From positions 195,375 through 259,374 of the forward strand of contig NZ_AQVB01000001.1 in NCBI RefSeq assembly GCF_000372065.1: DNA of 64,000 nt. Reading direction: 5' to 3'. The stretch is from Oligella urethralis DSM 7531 (lineage in GTDB: Bacteria > Pseudomonadota > Gammaproteobacteria > Burkholderiales > Burkholderiaceae_B). This document shows positions 27,720 through 36,945 of the stretch, piece after piece. How positions within the stretch are numbered: position 1 is the first letter of the stretch; each line of letters starts with the position of its first letter. A model generated the notes under the pieces. The model was given only the letters and a program-made list of their open reading frames with translations, made no database searches and was not told where the DNA came from. The translations under genes and the position numbers were made by a program.

Positions 27720-28883
27720 ATGTCTAACAGCATTCCCCAATCTTCAGTCTGCCTAGTGCGGCCGGAGTATATTTCTTTTAGTGAAGCCTTGGTATTAAGT
27801 AGCGGCAAGTCCTTGCCCGAATATACTTTAGCCGTTGAAACGTACGGTCAATTAAATGAGGATCGCAGCAATGCGGTACTGATTTGCCATGCGCTTAACG
27901 CCTCCCATCATGTCGCCGGTATCAATGCCGATGATCCTAAGGATATCGGGTGGTGGGACAATATGGTGGGTCCCGGTAAACCGGTGGATACTAATAAGTT
28001 CTATGTGATAGGGATTAATAATCTTGGCTCTTGCTTTGGTTCAACTGGGCCAGCTAGTATTAATCCCCGTACCAATCAGCCTTGGGGCGCCTCTTTTCCG
28101 ATGGTGACGGTGGAGGATTGGGTAAATGCCCAAGCCCGTTTGGCGGATTATTTCGGGATTAGGCAATTTGCGGCCGTGATGGGCGGTTCCTTAGGTGGTA
28201 TGCAGGCCTTAAGCTGGGCGATTCAATGGCCAGAGCGGGTGGATCATTGCGTGGTGATTGCCAGTACCCCTAGTTTATCGGCGCAAAATATCGCTTTTAA
28301 CGAGGTAGCCCGCCGTGCCATTACCACCGATCCAGAATTTCATCAGGGTAATTTTTATGCCTTTGATACAGTGCCTCGGGCCGGTTTGTCGGTGGCACGG
28401 ATGCTAGGTCATATTACGTATTTATCGGATGACGATATGGCCGAGAAGTTTGGTCGTGACCGTCGTAATTATGCTGAAGATGGTCGTTATAACTACGGCT
28501 TTGACGTAGAGTTTGAAGTGGAGTCCTATTTACGTTATCAGGGCGAGAAATTTTCCAAGTACTTTGATGCCAATACCTATTTATTAATTACCCGTGCCTT
28601 GGATTATTTTGATCCGGCTCGTAGATATGGTGGGGGTGATTTAGCCAAGGCCTTGGCGCATCTACAATCCCGTTTTTTAACCGTGTCCTTTACCACTGAT
28701 TGGCGTTTCCCGCCATCCATGAGTAGAGAACTGGTACAGGCCTTATTAAAAAATCAGCATGAGGTCACTTATGCTGAAATTGATGCCCCACATGGACATG
28801 ATGCCTTTTTATTGGATAACCCGACTTACCATGGGGTCGTGCGCGGTTATTTTGAGAAAATCGCCAAGGAGCGCGCCTTATGA
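27720..28883 (+). CDS. metX: Homoserine O-acyltransferase MetX
   Basis: Acylates homoserine (acetyl or succinyl donor, depending on lineage) in methionine synthesis. 387 residues, alpha/beta-hydrolase fold. The nucleophile elbow is [12 protein letters not shown] (Ser ~158), with catalytic Asp in TDWRFPP and His in [11 protein letters not shown]. The N-terminal [15 protein letters not shown] and [17 protein letters not shown] are typical. Its stop overlaps the metW start by four bases, the usual metXW arrangement. Confidence 0.95.
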   Translation: MSNSIPQSSVCLVRPEYISFSEALVLSSGKSLPEYTLAVETYGQLNEDRSNAVLICHALNASHHVAGINADDPKDIGWWDNMVGPGKPVDTNKFYVIGINNLGSCFGSTGPASINPRTNQPWGASFPMVTVEDWVNAQARLADYFGIRQFAAVMGGSLGGMQALSWAIQWPERVDHCVVIASTPSLSAQNIAFNEVARRAITTDPEFHQGNFYAFDTVPRAGLSVARMLGHITYLSDDDMAEKFGRDRRNYAEDGRYNYGFDVEFEVESYLRYQGEKFSKYFDANTYLLITRALDYFDPARRYGGGDLAKALAHLQSRFLTVSFTTDWRFPPSMSRELVQALLKNQHEVTYAEIDAPHGHDAFLLDNPTYHGVVRGYFEKIAKERAL

Positions 28884-29509
28884 GCCAGCAAACGATTCGT
28901 GTAGACCTTCAGGAAATGGCCGATTGGATTCCGAGTAATAGCCGTGTGTTGGACTTAGGCTGTGGTACTGGGGATTTATTGAATTATCTTAACCACCATA
29001 AAAAGGTGACCGGTGTCGGCGTTGAAATTAATAATGAACGGGTTATCCGCTGTGTAGAAAAGGGCGTGCCGGTGGTGCAACAAAACCTGGAAGACGGCTT
29101 GGCACTTTTTGATTGTAAGCAGTTTGATGTGGTGGTGCTGTCGCAGACGCTACAAGCCATGCTTAATACTGAGCATATTTTGCGTGAAATGGCACGGGTG
29201 GCGGATTATGGCATCGTCTCTTTTCCTAACTTCGGTCATTGGACGCATTGGTGGTCGATTTTTCAGGGGCGTATGCCAGTTACTGGGCAAATGCCTTATG
29301 AATGGTATAACACGCCTAATATTCACCTCTGCACGTTAAAAGACTTTGAGGCCTTGGCGGAGCATTTGGGATTACGCATTATTAAGCGCTCTACCTACAA
29401 TAACTGTAAGCGCGTCGGCTTTTTACCGAGTTGGCGTAGTTCTTTAGCGGTTTACTACTTTAAAACCCCGCGCGCTGAAGCCATCGCCAGTGACAAGGTC
29501 GTTGCCTAA
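28880..29509 (+). CDS. metW: Methionine biosynthesis protein MetW
   Basis: SAM-methyltransferase-fold protein that partners MetX in methionine synthesis in proteobacteria. 209 residues. N-terminal SAM loop [15 protein letters not shown] (~24-38), [10 protein letters not shown] and the conserved [22 protein letters not shown] segment (in parts [13 protein letters not shown]) are hallmarks. Translationally coupled to metX through ATGA; an AAGGAG site lies within metX. Confidence 0.94.
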   Translation: MSQQTIRVDLQEMADWIPSNSRVLDLGCGTGDLLNYLNHHKKVTGVGVEINNERVIRCVEKGVPVVQQNLEDGLALFDCKQFDVVVLSQTLQAMLNTEHILREMARVADYGIVSFPNFGHWTHWWSIFQGRMPVTGQMPYEWYNTPNIHLCTLKDFEALAEHLGLRIIKRSTYNNCKRVGFLPSWRSSLAVYYFKTPRAEAIASDKVVA

Positions 29510-29512
29510 GGA

Positions 29513-30805
29513 ATGATCAGCGTGTTTGCTAAATACATTCAACCCTATTTAAGTCCGCGAGTCTTACCGCTATTTTTACTGGGGATTGCCAGTGGTTTGC
29601 CTTTGGCCTTATCAGGTGGCACGTTCCAGGCTTGGGCTACGGTGTCTAATGTCTCGTTGCAGCAAATTGGTTTTTTGACCTTAGTCGGTATGGCCTATAC
29701 CTTTAAGTTTGTATGGGCTCCCTTGATCGATCGCTATGTACCACCGTTTATGGGTCGCAGACGGGGTTGGATGGCGCTGACGCAGCTTGGTATTGCCACA
29801 GTCTTGGTGTTGATGGGTTTATTAAATCCAGCTGAGCATCTTTTATTGTTGGCCGTGTTGGCAACCTTATTGGCTTTTTTATCAGCCACTCAGGATATTG
29901 CCTTTGATGCCTATAGTACTGAGGTATTACAAGCCGAGGAGCGCGCCGCAGGCGCAGCGATTCGTACCTTGGGGTACCGCGTGGGGATGATTGTTTCTGG
30001 CGGTCTAGCCTTGATATTGGCACCTTTATGGTTGGGTTGGGGCGGCACCTATATGCTCATGGGGGCGATAATGGCCTTGTGTGCCGTGGCTAGTTTTTTG
30101 GCCCCTGAACCACATGAGGTACAGCAACCGCGCACCTTGGAGGAGGCATTTGTTCTACCTTTTAAGGAGTTTTTCTCGCGTCCTGAGGCGTGGGCTTTAT
30201 TACTGCTCATCGTTTTATATAAATTAGGTGATGCCTTTGCTGGTGCCTTATCAACGACGTTTTTAATTCGTGGCGCTGGTTTTGCGCCGGAACTGATCGG
30301 CACCGTGAATAAGATTCTAGCCGTGGTGGCAACCATTATTGGCGCCTTAATTGGCGGCTCCCTAATGAGTCAATGGGGCACCTACCGTTCTTTAATGATT
30401 TTTGGTGTGTTGCAGGCAATCTCGAATTTTGGTTATTACGTGGTCGCCATGTTCCCCGGCAATGTCCCCGTTATGGCGGTTGCCGTGGGCATTGAAAATA
30501 TCTGCGGTGGCTTAGGTACGGCTGCTTTTGTGGCACTGGTTATGGGCCTATGTGATGTGCGCTATACGGCAACCCAATTTGCCCTACTGACCGCATTAGC
30601 CAGCGTGGGTCGAGTGTTTTTGGCGGGACCACTGACACCGCCGATCGTGGCCTCTTTAGGGTGGGCTAATTTTTATTTAATTACCGTGCTAATTGCCTTG
30701 CCGGGATTGTTTTTACTGCGCTTTTATAGGGATCGCATTGAGCGTATTGATGCGTATAAAGCCGTGGCAGAGGCAGCGCAAGGCGCAGAACAGAGCAAAG
30801 CTTAA
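29513..30805 (+). CDS. ampG: AmpG-type muropeptide permease (MFS)
   Basis: Inner-membrane importer of anhydromuropeptides for cell-wall recycling. 430 residues with about 12 TM helices. Family features: LGIASGLPLALSGGTFQAW near the N-terminus, FVWAPLIDRY, GRRRGWM, and SATQDIAFDAYSTEVL. ATG 29513 lies directly on the AAGGA site; the in-frame GTG at 29522 has better spacing and may be the true start. It follows metW by three bases, so it is probably co-transcribed with metXW. AmpD at 52.2 kb acts in the same pathway. Confidence 0.88.
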   Translation: MISVFAKYIQPYLSPRVLPLFLLGIASGLPLALSGGTFQAWATVSNVSLQQIGFLTLVGMAYTFKFVWAPLIDRYVPPFMGRRRGWMALTQLGIATVLVLMGLLNPAEHLLLLAVLATLLAFLSATQDIAFDAYSTEVLQAEERAAGAAIRTLGYRVGMIVSGGLALILAPLWLGWGGTYMLMGAIMALCAVASFLAPEPHEVQQPRTLEEAFVLPFKEFFSRPEAWALLLLIVLYKLGDAFAGALSTTFLIRGAGFAPELIGTVNKILAVVATIIGALIGGSLMSQWGTYRSLMIFGVLQAISNFGYYVVAMFPGNVPVMAVAVGIENICGGLGTAAFVALVMGLCDVRYTATQFALLTALASVGRVFLAGPLTPPIVASLGWANFYLITVLIALPGLFLLRFYRDRIERIDAYKAVAEAAQGAEQSKA

Positions 30806-31008
30806 ACCTAGGGATAACCCCAAATTGCCTCGCTTATCGTAAGTCTCTATTTAAAAATTGTATCCCTTCGTTATAAAATGCAGGCAGAGATTGGTTGAAT
30901 ATCCAAGTGCTGTTGCCTTGTTGATGCCTGAATAGCGATAGCCTAGATATTGAACCATGCACTCGATTTATCAGTTAGTAGTTCAGTTCTTATCTTAGGA
31001 GCATCAGC

Positions 31009-32688
31009 ATGAACTCATTTATTATTTTAGTCATCGGTTTGCTGTTGATGGCGCTCGGATACTTTGTGTATGGGCGTTTTATCGCGCAAAAAATTCTTGC
31101 CTTAGACCCGGATTTTAATACGCCATCGCACGAGTTTAATGACGGGGTCGACTTTGTGCCTACGAATAAGTACGTACTTTGGGGTCATCACTTTACCTCT
31201 GTGGCGGGTGCGGCGCCTATTGTAGGACCAGCGGTTGCGGTGATTTGGGGTTGGTTACCTGCTTTTTTATGGGTCGTTTTAGGTACCATTTTCTTTGCCG
31301 GTGTGCACGATATGTCCGCTGTCTGGGCCAGTGTGCGTAACAAGGGACGTTCCATCGGCGCAGTCTCCGGCATCGTGCTTAATAAGCGGGTTCGTGCTTT
31401 ATTCTCCATTGTGATCTTCTTGTTGTTATTGATGGTTAATGCGGTGTTTGCAGTGGTGATTGCCGGCATGATGATCAATACACCTTCCTCCGTGGTGCCA
31501 GTTTGGGGTGCCTTGGTCGTCGCTTTCTTTATCGGACAGGCGATTTATCGTTGGAAACTGAATTTGCCTATCGTCTCTCTGATCGGTGTGGTCGCATTAT
31601 ATTTCTTAATTTATATTGGTCCGATGGTGCCGTTGGCGCTACCTACTGAGATGATGGGGCTGCCGGCGAATGCGTGGTGGATTATTTTGTTATTTGTGTA
31701 TGCCGCTATCGCCTCACTGTTACCAGTTTGGATGCTATTGCAACCACGTGACTACATTAATGGTCTGCAGTTGTTTGTCGGTTTATTTGTACTTTATCTT
31801 TCCTTTGTGCTGGTGCAACCTGATATTGTGGCGCCCGCGATTAATCGGGATGCGCCTACAGGTACGCCACCCATTATGCCATTGTTATTTGTCACCATTG
31901 CGTGTGGTGCGATTTCAGGTTTCCATGGTTTGGTGTCCACAGGTACCACCTCCAAGCAGATTAATCGTGAGCCCGATGCGCGCTTTGTAGGCTATTTCGG
32001 TGCCATGGGTGAGGGTATGTTGGCGCTTGCCTCTATCTTGGCTGCAACTGCTGGTTTTGCGACCTTAGTTGACTGGCAAGCGGTGTATGTTGCATATGGT
32101 CAAGGTGGTGTGGGTGCCTTTATTACTGGTGGTGCTAATATCATGAATCAAGGCTTGGGCATCAGTCAGGAACTGTCGGCGACGATGCTGACTGTGATGG
32201 CAGCCCTCTTTGCTGGTACTACCATGGATACTGGGGTGCGTTTACAGCGCTACATATTCCAAGAGTGGGGTGAACAATACAATATTAAGACCTTACAAAA
32301 AGGCTCTGTAGCCACCCTCTTAGCGGTTGGTTCTTGCTTACTGTTAGCCTTTGGTGCCGGTGGTATTAAAGGTACCGGTGGGATGACCATTTGGCCATTA
32401 TTCGGTACTACTAACCAAATCATGGCGGGTTTAACCCTCCTCGTTGTGAGTGTGATGTTATTAAAAGCAGGTCGCCGAGTGTGGTTCACCTTGATTCCGA
32501 TGGTGTTCTTATTAACGATGACCGTGATTGCCTTACTCTCACAACTGATGGATTTCTATGAAAACGGTGAAAGGCTTTTAGTTGTGCTGGATATTGTGGT
32601 GCTGATTTGCTCAATTTGGGTGATTTTAGAAAGCATTGCGACCTTAAAACGCTATTGGCCTAAAAAAGGCGCCCAGCTACAGCAGTAA
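31009..32688 (+). CDS. cstA: CstA-family transporter (carbon starvation protein)
   Basis: Inner-membrane transporter of the CstA/BtsT family, whose members import pyruvate or peptides. 559 residues, shorter than the ~700-residue E. coli CstA. Motifs: HHFTSVAGAAPIVGPAVAV, FAGVHDMSAVWASVRNKGRSIG (in parts FAGVHDM, RNKGRSIG), GFHGLVSTGTTSKQI, GTTMDTGVRLQRYI and WPLFGTTNQIMAGL. About 14-16 TM helices. The AGGAG site supports the start. It heads a possible operon with the small Cys-Cys protein and the ArsA-type ATPase. Confidence 0.9.
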   Translation: MNSFIILVIGLLLMALGYFVYGRFIAQKILALDPDFNTPSHEFNDGVDFVPTNKYVLWGHHFTSVAGAAPIVGPAVAVIWGWLPAFLWVVLGTIFFAGVHDMSAVWASVRNKGRSIGAVSGIVLNKRVRALFSIVIFLLLLMVNAVFAVVIAGMMINTPSSVVPVWGALVVAFFIGQAIYRWKLNLPIVSLIGVVALYFLIYIGPMVPLALPTEMMGLPANAWWIILLFVYAAIASLLPVWMLLQPRDYINGLQLFVGLFVLYLSFVLVQPDIVAPAINRDAPTGTPPIMPLLFVTIACGAISGFHGLVSTGTTSKQINREPDARFVGYFGAMGEGMLALASILAATAGFATLVDWQAVYVAYGQGGVGAFITGGANIMNQGLGISQELSATMLTVMAALFAGTTMDTGVRLQRYIFQEWGEQYNIKTLQKGSVATLLAVGSCLLLAFGAGGIKGTGGMTIWPLFGTTNQIMAGLTLLVVSVMLLKAGRRVWFTLIPMVFLLTMTVIALLSQLMDFYENGERLLVVLDIVVLICSIWVILESIATLKRYWPKKGAQLQQ

Positions 32689-32712
32689 TTCATCATAGTT
32701 TAATCAAATTAG

Positions 32713-32749
32713 CATAAGCCTTGTACTCGCTGGTGGGTCAAGGCTTATG
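32713..32749 (+). terminator. Hairpin between cstA and the Cys-Cys protein gene
   Basis: Perfect 11-base stem CATAAGCCTTG (32713-32723) / CAAGGCTTATG (32739-32749) with a 15-base loop. Only TTG follows, so it is at most a leaky terminator; it may also protect the cstA mRNA 3' end and set the ratio to the downstream genes. Confidence 0.5.
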
Positions 32750-32769
32750 TTGTCAGTAGCGAGAGAATC

Positions 32770-33033
32770 ATGTCAATCAAAGATAAAATCAGAAGTTTTT
32801 TGGATGGTTTGGATGAGTTTTACCATGCCCCCTATCGGCAGACCTTAAGCCGCGCTTATCGAGATGAACAGGATTTATTTATGTTGATCGTGTTTGCTGA
32901 AAGCTTGGGTGTGCCTAATAGCATGACGTACTATACCTTGGAGCTGCAACCTTTATTGATGGAGGAGTTCCATGAATGGCATTTGCGTATGGGCATGGAG
33001 CATTCGCCCATGGACCGTTTTGGTTGTTGCTAG
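32770..33033 (+). CDS. Small protein ending in Cys-Cys (cory-CC-star type)
   Basis: 87 residues, mostly helical and acidic, ending in RFGCC-stop. The tail and the neighbours (CstA before, ArsA-type ATPase after) agree with what I recall as the NCBI-named cory-CC-star family, whose function is unknown. No signal peptide. A long amphipathic segment (LGVPNSMTYYTLELQPLLM) could bind the ATPase or a membrane. The terminal Cys pair could bind a metal or be lipid-modified; both are guesses. It ends 17 bases before the ATPase gene, so the two are surely co-expressed. Confidence 0.8.
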   Translation: MSIKDKIRSFLDGLDEFYHAPYRQTLSRAYRDEQDLFMLIVFAESLGVPNSMTYYTLELQPLLMEEFHEWHLRMGMEHSPMDRFGCC

Positions 33034-33050
33034 TTAAATGAGGAGTAGGG

Positions 33051-34064
33051 ATGGATTCGCTATTAAATGATCTTTCTAGTAAATCAGTGATTTTTGTCGG
33101 CGGTAAGGGTGGTGTCGGTAAGACCACGCATGCCGCTTCCTTGGCGACTCGGCTAGCAGCGTCTGGTAAAAAAGTCTTAATTGTGTCGACTGACCCAGCG
33201 CATAGTTTGGGTGATGTGTTGGAGCGTGAATTAAGTGGTGAAATTACCCCACTGACGGATAATTTATTCGCCCTTGAGATGAATCCGCATCGGATGATTG
33301 ATGAGCATTTTGCCCAGGTGATGACGACGATTAAGGCCTATGCTCGCCCCGAGATGCTACCTAAGTTGAAAGAGCATTTGGAAGCTTCCAAAAGCTCACC
33401 GGGTGCAGAGGAGGCGGCGATGCTGGAAGCGATGTGTCACTATATTGTCAATGCCCCGGCGATGGGTTTTGAACATGTAGTATTTGATACTGCACCCACT
33501 GGTCACACCTTACGCTTACTGGAGCTACCGAAGTTGATGAATGCGTGGACTGAGGGCCTAATGAGTCAGCAGGGGCGTCAGCAAAAAATGCGTGAGGCAG
33601 CCAAGCCATTTTGGGACAAAAAAAATGTTGAAGCCAGTCCTTTAATGAGCGAGGAAAAGGATGCCCGTTGGCAGCAGGCCTTGGACATTCTTAAAAAGCG
33701 GCAACAGCTATTTCATCAGGCAGGGCATATTCTTGATGATGGGGATAAATGCAGCATTGTCTTAGTGATGATACCGGAGATGCTGCCTTTGGCAGAAACC
33801 CGTCGTGCGGTACATCAGTTGGCGCACTTTAATATGCCTTGTAGGCATTTGATTATTAATCAGGTGCTACCTGAGCCTAAAGACGATGCGGCCAATGAGT
33901 TTTGGCAGAGTCGCTATGAGCGTCAAGCCAAGATGATCGAGTCTATTGAACGTGATTTGGCAAAGCAAAATCGCTATTACTACCAGCTCCAAGCCAGTGA
34001 TGTACGCGGTCTCGAAGCATTAAAGGCCTTTGGTGCAAGTGCCATTAAAAAAGCGGCCCAATAG
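33051..34064 (+). CDS. ArsA/Get3-family ATPase
   Basis: 337 residues. Deviant Walker A GGKGGVGKTTHAA (~18-30), switch I STDPAHSLGDV (~47-57), and the ArsA signature FDTAPTGHTLRLLELP (~145-160). It is a single ATPase domain that would act as a dimer. I do not see the Cys triad of arsenite-binding ArsA, and no ars genes lie nearby, so arsenite export is unlikely. It may handle its small Cys-Cys neighbour or a membrane protein, by analogy with Get3. A GAGGAG site supports the start. Confidence 0.9.
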   Translation: MDSLLNDLSSKSVIFVGGKGGVGKTTHAASLATRLAASGKKVLIVSTDPAHSLGDVLERELSGEITPLTDNLFALEMNPHRMIDEHFAQVMTTIKAYARPEMLPKLKEHLEASKSSPGAEEAAMLEAMCHYIVNAPAMGFEHVVFDTAPTGHTLRLLELPKLMNAWTEGLMSQQGRQQKMREAAKPFWDKKNVEASPLMSEEKDARWQQALDILKKRQQLFHQAGHILDDGDKCSIVLVMIPEMLPLAETRRAVHQLAHFNMPCRHLIINQVLPEPKDDAANEFWQSRYERQAKMIESIERDLAKQNRYYYQLQASDVRGLEALKAFGASAIKKAAQ

Positions 34065-34109
34065 CAATTGTTCGCAAAAGCCAGGAGGATCGTCACCATA
34101 GGCACAGTG

Positions 34110-34874
34110 CTAGGCTGTGCCATAGAGTTGGCGGTGAATTTTCATGGCGCGACGTTGCATTTTGTAGAGAGTTTGCATGCTTAGCGTCGCACCGATATGC
34201 TTGGCACTATTTTCCTTTAGTGCTTGCTTCATCACCGCTTGCATCACTTCGGCAGTGGCAATGGCATCAAACACGGCGCTATGCCGATGCGGATTGTTAA
34301 TGTTGAAGTGCGTGCTCCAAAAATCTAAGCTCTGACGCTTGGTCGATACCTTAGGCAAAAATATCGGCGCCACAAAGGCTACATCAAACCACGTGTGCTG
34401 CTTAAGCTCAATCCCCAAATACTGTTTTAACGCTTTATCCAGCATGGGCTGGTCAAAGCCTACATGATAAACAATCAAGGGATCCTTGCCTAGATACTCC
34501 AAAAACTGCATTAAGGCCTCAGCCGGCTCAATCCCTGAGCGTTGTTCACTATCACTAATATGGTGTACGAGAATATTATCCTTGCTACTGCTTTGCTCCT
34601 GCTTCAAAATGATTTGAAAGGACTGAGCAAGTGGGATGCGACCCTGTTGTAGCTTACAGGCACCAATCGCAATTACATGATCTTTTTTAAAAGAAAAGCC
34701 ACTGGTTTCTAGATCCAGTACCACAAAATCCGTGTTTTCAAAAGGTCTGTCCAAGCTGACCTTAGGTAGTGCCTGCCAGCGTTTTAAACGCGCCTCTATA
34801 TCCGCAGTGAGCTCGGGCTTGGTCGTGCCTCGATGCGTTTTAAAAAGCGCTGAAAGTCCGTTTAATAATGACAT
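34110..34874 (-). CDS. DEDD-type 3'-5' exonuclease
   Basis: 254 residues, DnaQ/PolC-epsilon-like. ExoI motif FVVLDLETSGF (~49-59), ExoII in VYHVGFDQPMLDKAL, and ExoIII HRHSAVFDAIATAE give the four acidic residues and the His of DEDDh nucleases. It follows the cNMP/CBS/DUF294 gene by 10 bases, so the two form an operon. In several proteobacteria this pair sits beside acetate-uptake genes, as here. Substrate unknown. Confidence 0.88.
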   Translation of the reverse strand: MSLLNGLSALFKTHRGTTKPELTADIEARLKRWQALPKVSLDRPFENTDFVVLDLETSGFSFKKDHVIAIGACKLQQGRIPLAQSFQIILKQEQSSSKDNILVHHISDSEQRSGIEPAEALMQFLEYLGKDPLIVYHVGFDQPMLDKALKQYLGIELKQHTWFDVAFVAPIFLPKVSTKRQSLDFWSTHFNINNPHRHSAVFDAIATAEVMQAVMKQALKENSAKHIGATLSMQTLYKMQRRAMKIHRQLYGTA

Positions 34875-34884
34875 GGCATCACCT

Positions 34885-36768
34885 TTAGAGGCGGTATTTA
34901 TGTGCTAAGGTATTTTGAATATTGCGTATCAAGCGGAAACCTTCGCGTAACACGCGTGTGCTTAAATCATCAAGCTTTTTAGGATCGATATTGTTACTGA
35001 GTTCGATGCCCATTTCCTCTTGTTCGAAATGATGCTTCATGCGTATCAACTGGATAAAGGCAAAGGTTTCAAGACAGCCCTGAAGTTGCTTTTTACTTAA
35101 ATCCGCTTGATCGATGACCTCACGTATACGCTCAAAGGTGTTGCTGGCGGTAGAGCCATGCGCCAATGAGAGAATGCGCGCAATATCCACAATCATGGCA
35201 GCGCCGTTAAACTTCAGATTGATGGTGCCGTCACTACGGGTGGAGAAATCCTTGATTAGCCCTAAAGGGGGGCGGTTTCTAAGCGCATTTTGCGTTAAAA
35301 AGCGTAAAAATAAAGCTTGTTCGGGTGCGGTTCGGGCTAACCAGTTTCTTAATTGCTGTGCTAAGCTGAGGTTACCCGCAACGGCTCTAAAATCAAAGAA
35401 AATCGTGGCATTTAAGAGCGCTTCAGCATCGGGGTTATTAATCCACTGCGCAAAGCGTTGGCGCCATTCCATATCACTTAGACAGCACTCAGGATTCATT
35501 GCCATGATATTACCCGTACAGAGTGGGAAACCGATTTTAGCCAGATCGTGATTTACATCCTTGGCAAAGGCAATCAGTGCTGCCCGTGTACTGGCCCGGT
35601 CATCACTATCCTTAAAGATAATGCCATTATCCTGATCGGTATAAAAGAGCTGCTCTTCACGCCCCTCGGAACCCATCGCAATCCAAGCAAAGTCAATATT
35701 TTGCACCTCCGGATGATGCGGCAACTGTAAGTTGATCACCGCACGTACCAGCTGATCATTTAAGTGTGAAATTAGTTGTGTTAACTGTTCAATTGCGACC
35801 CCTTGCGCCATCATATTTTTGGCGAGTTTTTTGATTTGGTTTTGACTTTGAGCTAAGTCCTCAAGCGTTTTAGCTTCCTGAATCCCTTGGGCAATATCCG
35901 TGAGGCCGATGCGTTGCAAAGCAAAAAGATCGCGTTCGGAAATAACCCCTAACAGCTGTTGCTGTTGGTTAATCACAAAAATATGCCTAAAACCATGCTT
36001 AGCCATAATAATCGCCGCTTCATAGGCTAAATTATCGGCCCTTAAGGCAATCGGATCGGGTGTCATAAAGTCGGCAATGGGTCGATCGAGATCAACCTCG
36101 GGAATAGCGACTCGACGCAACACATCATTGAGCGTAAAAATCCCTAAGGGATGCAAATCCTCATTCACAATGGCCATGGAGCCGATATTGGTTGTGGCTA
36201 AAATATCTAACACCTCCCTTAAGGGCTTATCCGGTCTGCAGCTAATCACCTCCGCTTTAAGCACCTCACCTAGCTCCATCGCTAAAGGCTGTTCGCCGCT
36301 TTGGCTATGACTTTGTTGGTTTTGGATAATACGCTTTGACTCTTCGAGGAGGGAGGCTAGACGCGCTTCACAAAAGTTTCTGAAGGTAGGACACTGCTGA
36401 TGCAGTTGATAAAAAATAGTGGCAGGTACCTCATACACAAAGCAGTCGGTAATCGCAATAAACTGGCTTCGATTGGGTAAATTTGAGAGTAAGGGGCCAT
36501 AGGGAAAGGCATCGCCTTCTTCGTATTCAAAGGCATTTTTAAAGTTTTCTACCCCTTTGGCCTCACGTTGACTTTCTACAAAGCCCTGTTTGATAATCAC
36601 GAAAGTGTCGGGTGGACCCTCTGTGCTGATGTCGAGAATAACTTCACCCGCTTTAAAGTAGTTGCTTTCACAGTGCTTGGCAAGCAACTCCAAAAACGGC
36701 ATCTCCATTTTTTGAAATGGATAAAATTGCTGCAAATGGGCGATGGTAGCGCGAATGAGTTCATCCAT
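34885..36768 (-). CDS. cNMP-binding / CBS / DUF294 nucleotidyltransferase protein
   Basis: About 627 residues. In order: Crp-like cyclic-nucleotide-binding domain (~15-140), paired CBS domains (~170-290), a GlnD-like putative nucleotidyltransferase domain DUF294 with GSEGREEQLFYTDQDNG (~375-391), and DUF294 C-terminal helices. Soluble; presumably a sensor that modifies a partner. ATG 36768 is preferred, with TGAGG six bases upstream, over the TTG at 36780. Neighbourhood with the exonuclease, CrbS/R and actP suggests a role in carbon or acetate metabolism. Confidence 0.88.
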   Translation of the reverse strand: MDELIRATIAHLQQFYPFQKMEMPFLELLAKHCESNYFKAGEVILDISTEGPPDTFVIIKQGFVESQREAKGVENFKNAFEYEEGDAFPYGPLLSNLPNRSQFIAITDCFVYEVPATIFYQLHQQCPTFRNFCEARLASLLEESKRIIQNQQSHSQSGEQPLAMELGEVLKAEVISCRPDKPLREVLDILATTNIGSMAIVNEDLHPLGIFTLNDVLRRVAIPEVDLDRPIADFMTPDPIALRADNLAYEAAIIMAKHGFRHIFVINQQQQLLGVISERDLFALQRIGLTDIAQGIQEAKTLEDLAQSQNQIKKLAKNMMAQGVAIEQLTQLISHLNDQLVRAVINLQLPHHPEVQNIDFAWIAMGSEGREEQLFYTDQDNGIIFKDSDDRASTRAALIAFAKDVNHDLAKIGFPLCTGNIMAMNPECCLSDMEWRQRFAQWINNPDAEALLNATIFFDFRAVAGNLSLAQQLRNWLARTAPEQALFLRFLTQNALRNRPPLGLIKDFSTRSDGTINLKFNGAAMIVDIARILSLAHGSTASNTFERIREVIDQADLSKKQLQGCLETFAFIQLIRMKHHFEQEEMGIELSNNIDPKKLDDLSTRVLREGFRLIRNIQNTLAHKYRL

Positions 36769-36845
36769 GAGTGACCTCAATTAATGCGGTTAAAAGGACA
36801 GGCGTGGCGTGTTAGAGCGCCCTATCAGAAGGGCTATCAAAGGCA

Positions 36846-36888
36846 AAAAAGCGCAACCAGTTTCATCTCGTACCGATTGCGCTTTTTA
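36846..36888 (-). terminator. Terminator after the ATP-sulfurylase-like gene
   Basis: Stem AAAAAGCGCAA (36846-36856) / TTGCGCTTTTT (36877-36887) with a 20-base loop; T-tracts occur on both strands. It ends the minus-strand gene at 36946 and isolates it from the DUF294 operon. Confidence 0.8.
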
Positions 36889-36945
36889 TCATCGACTGAG
36901 CCGCTCGCAGGCTTCAAGCAGAGCCTGTTGAGCCATGCTTAGGAA

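Noticed and set aside
33051-34064. Arsenite resistance role for the ArsA-type ATPase
   Set aside because: No arsB, arsD or arsR nearby and no recognisable metalloid-binding Cys triad in the single-domain protein.
34100-34121. GGCACAG/CTGTGCC hairpin between the ArsA-type ATPase and exonuclease genes
   Set aside because: It overlaps the exonuclease stop codon and has no T-tract, so I did not call it a terminator.
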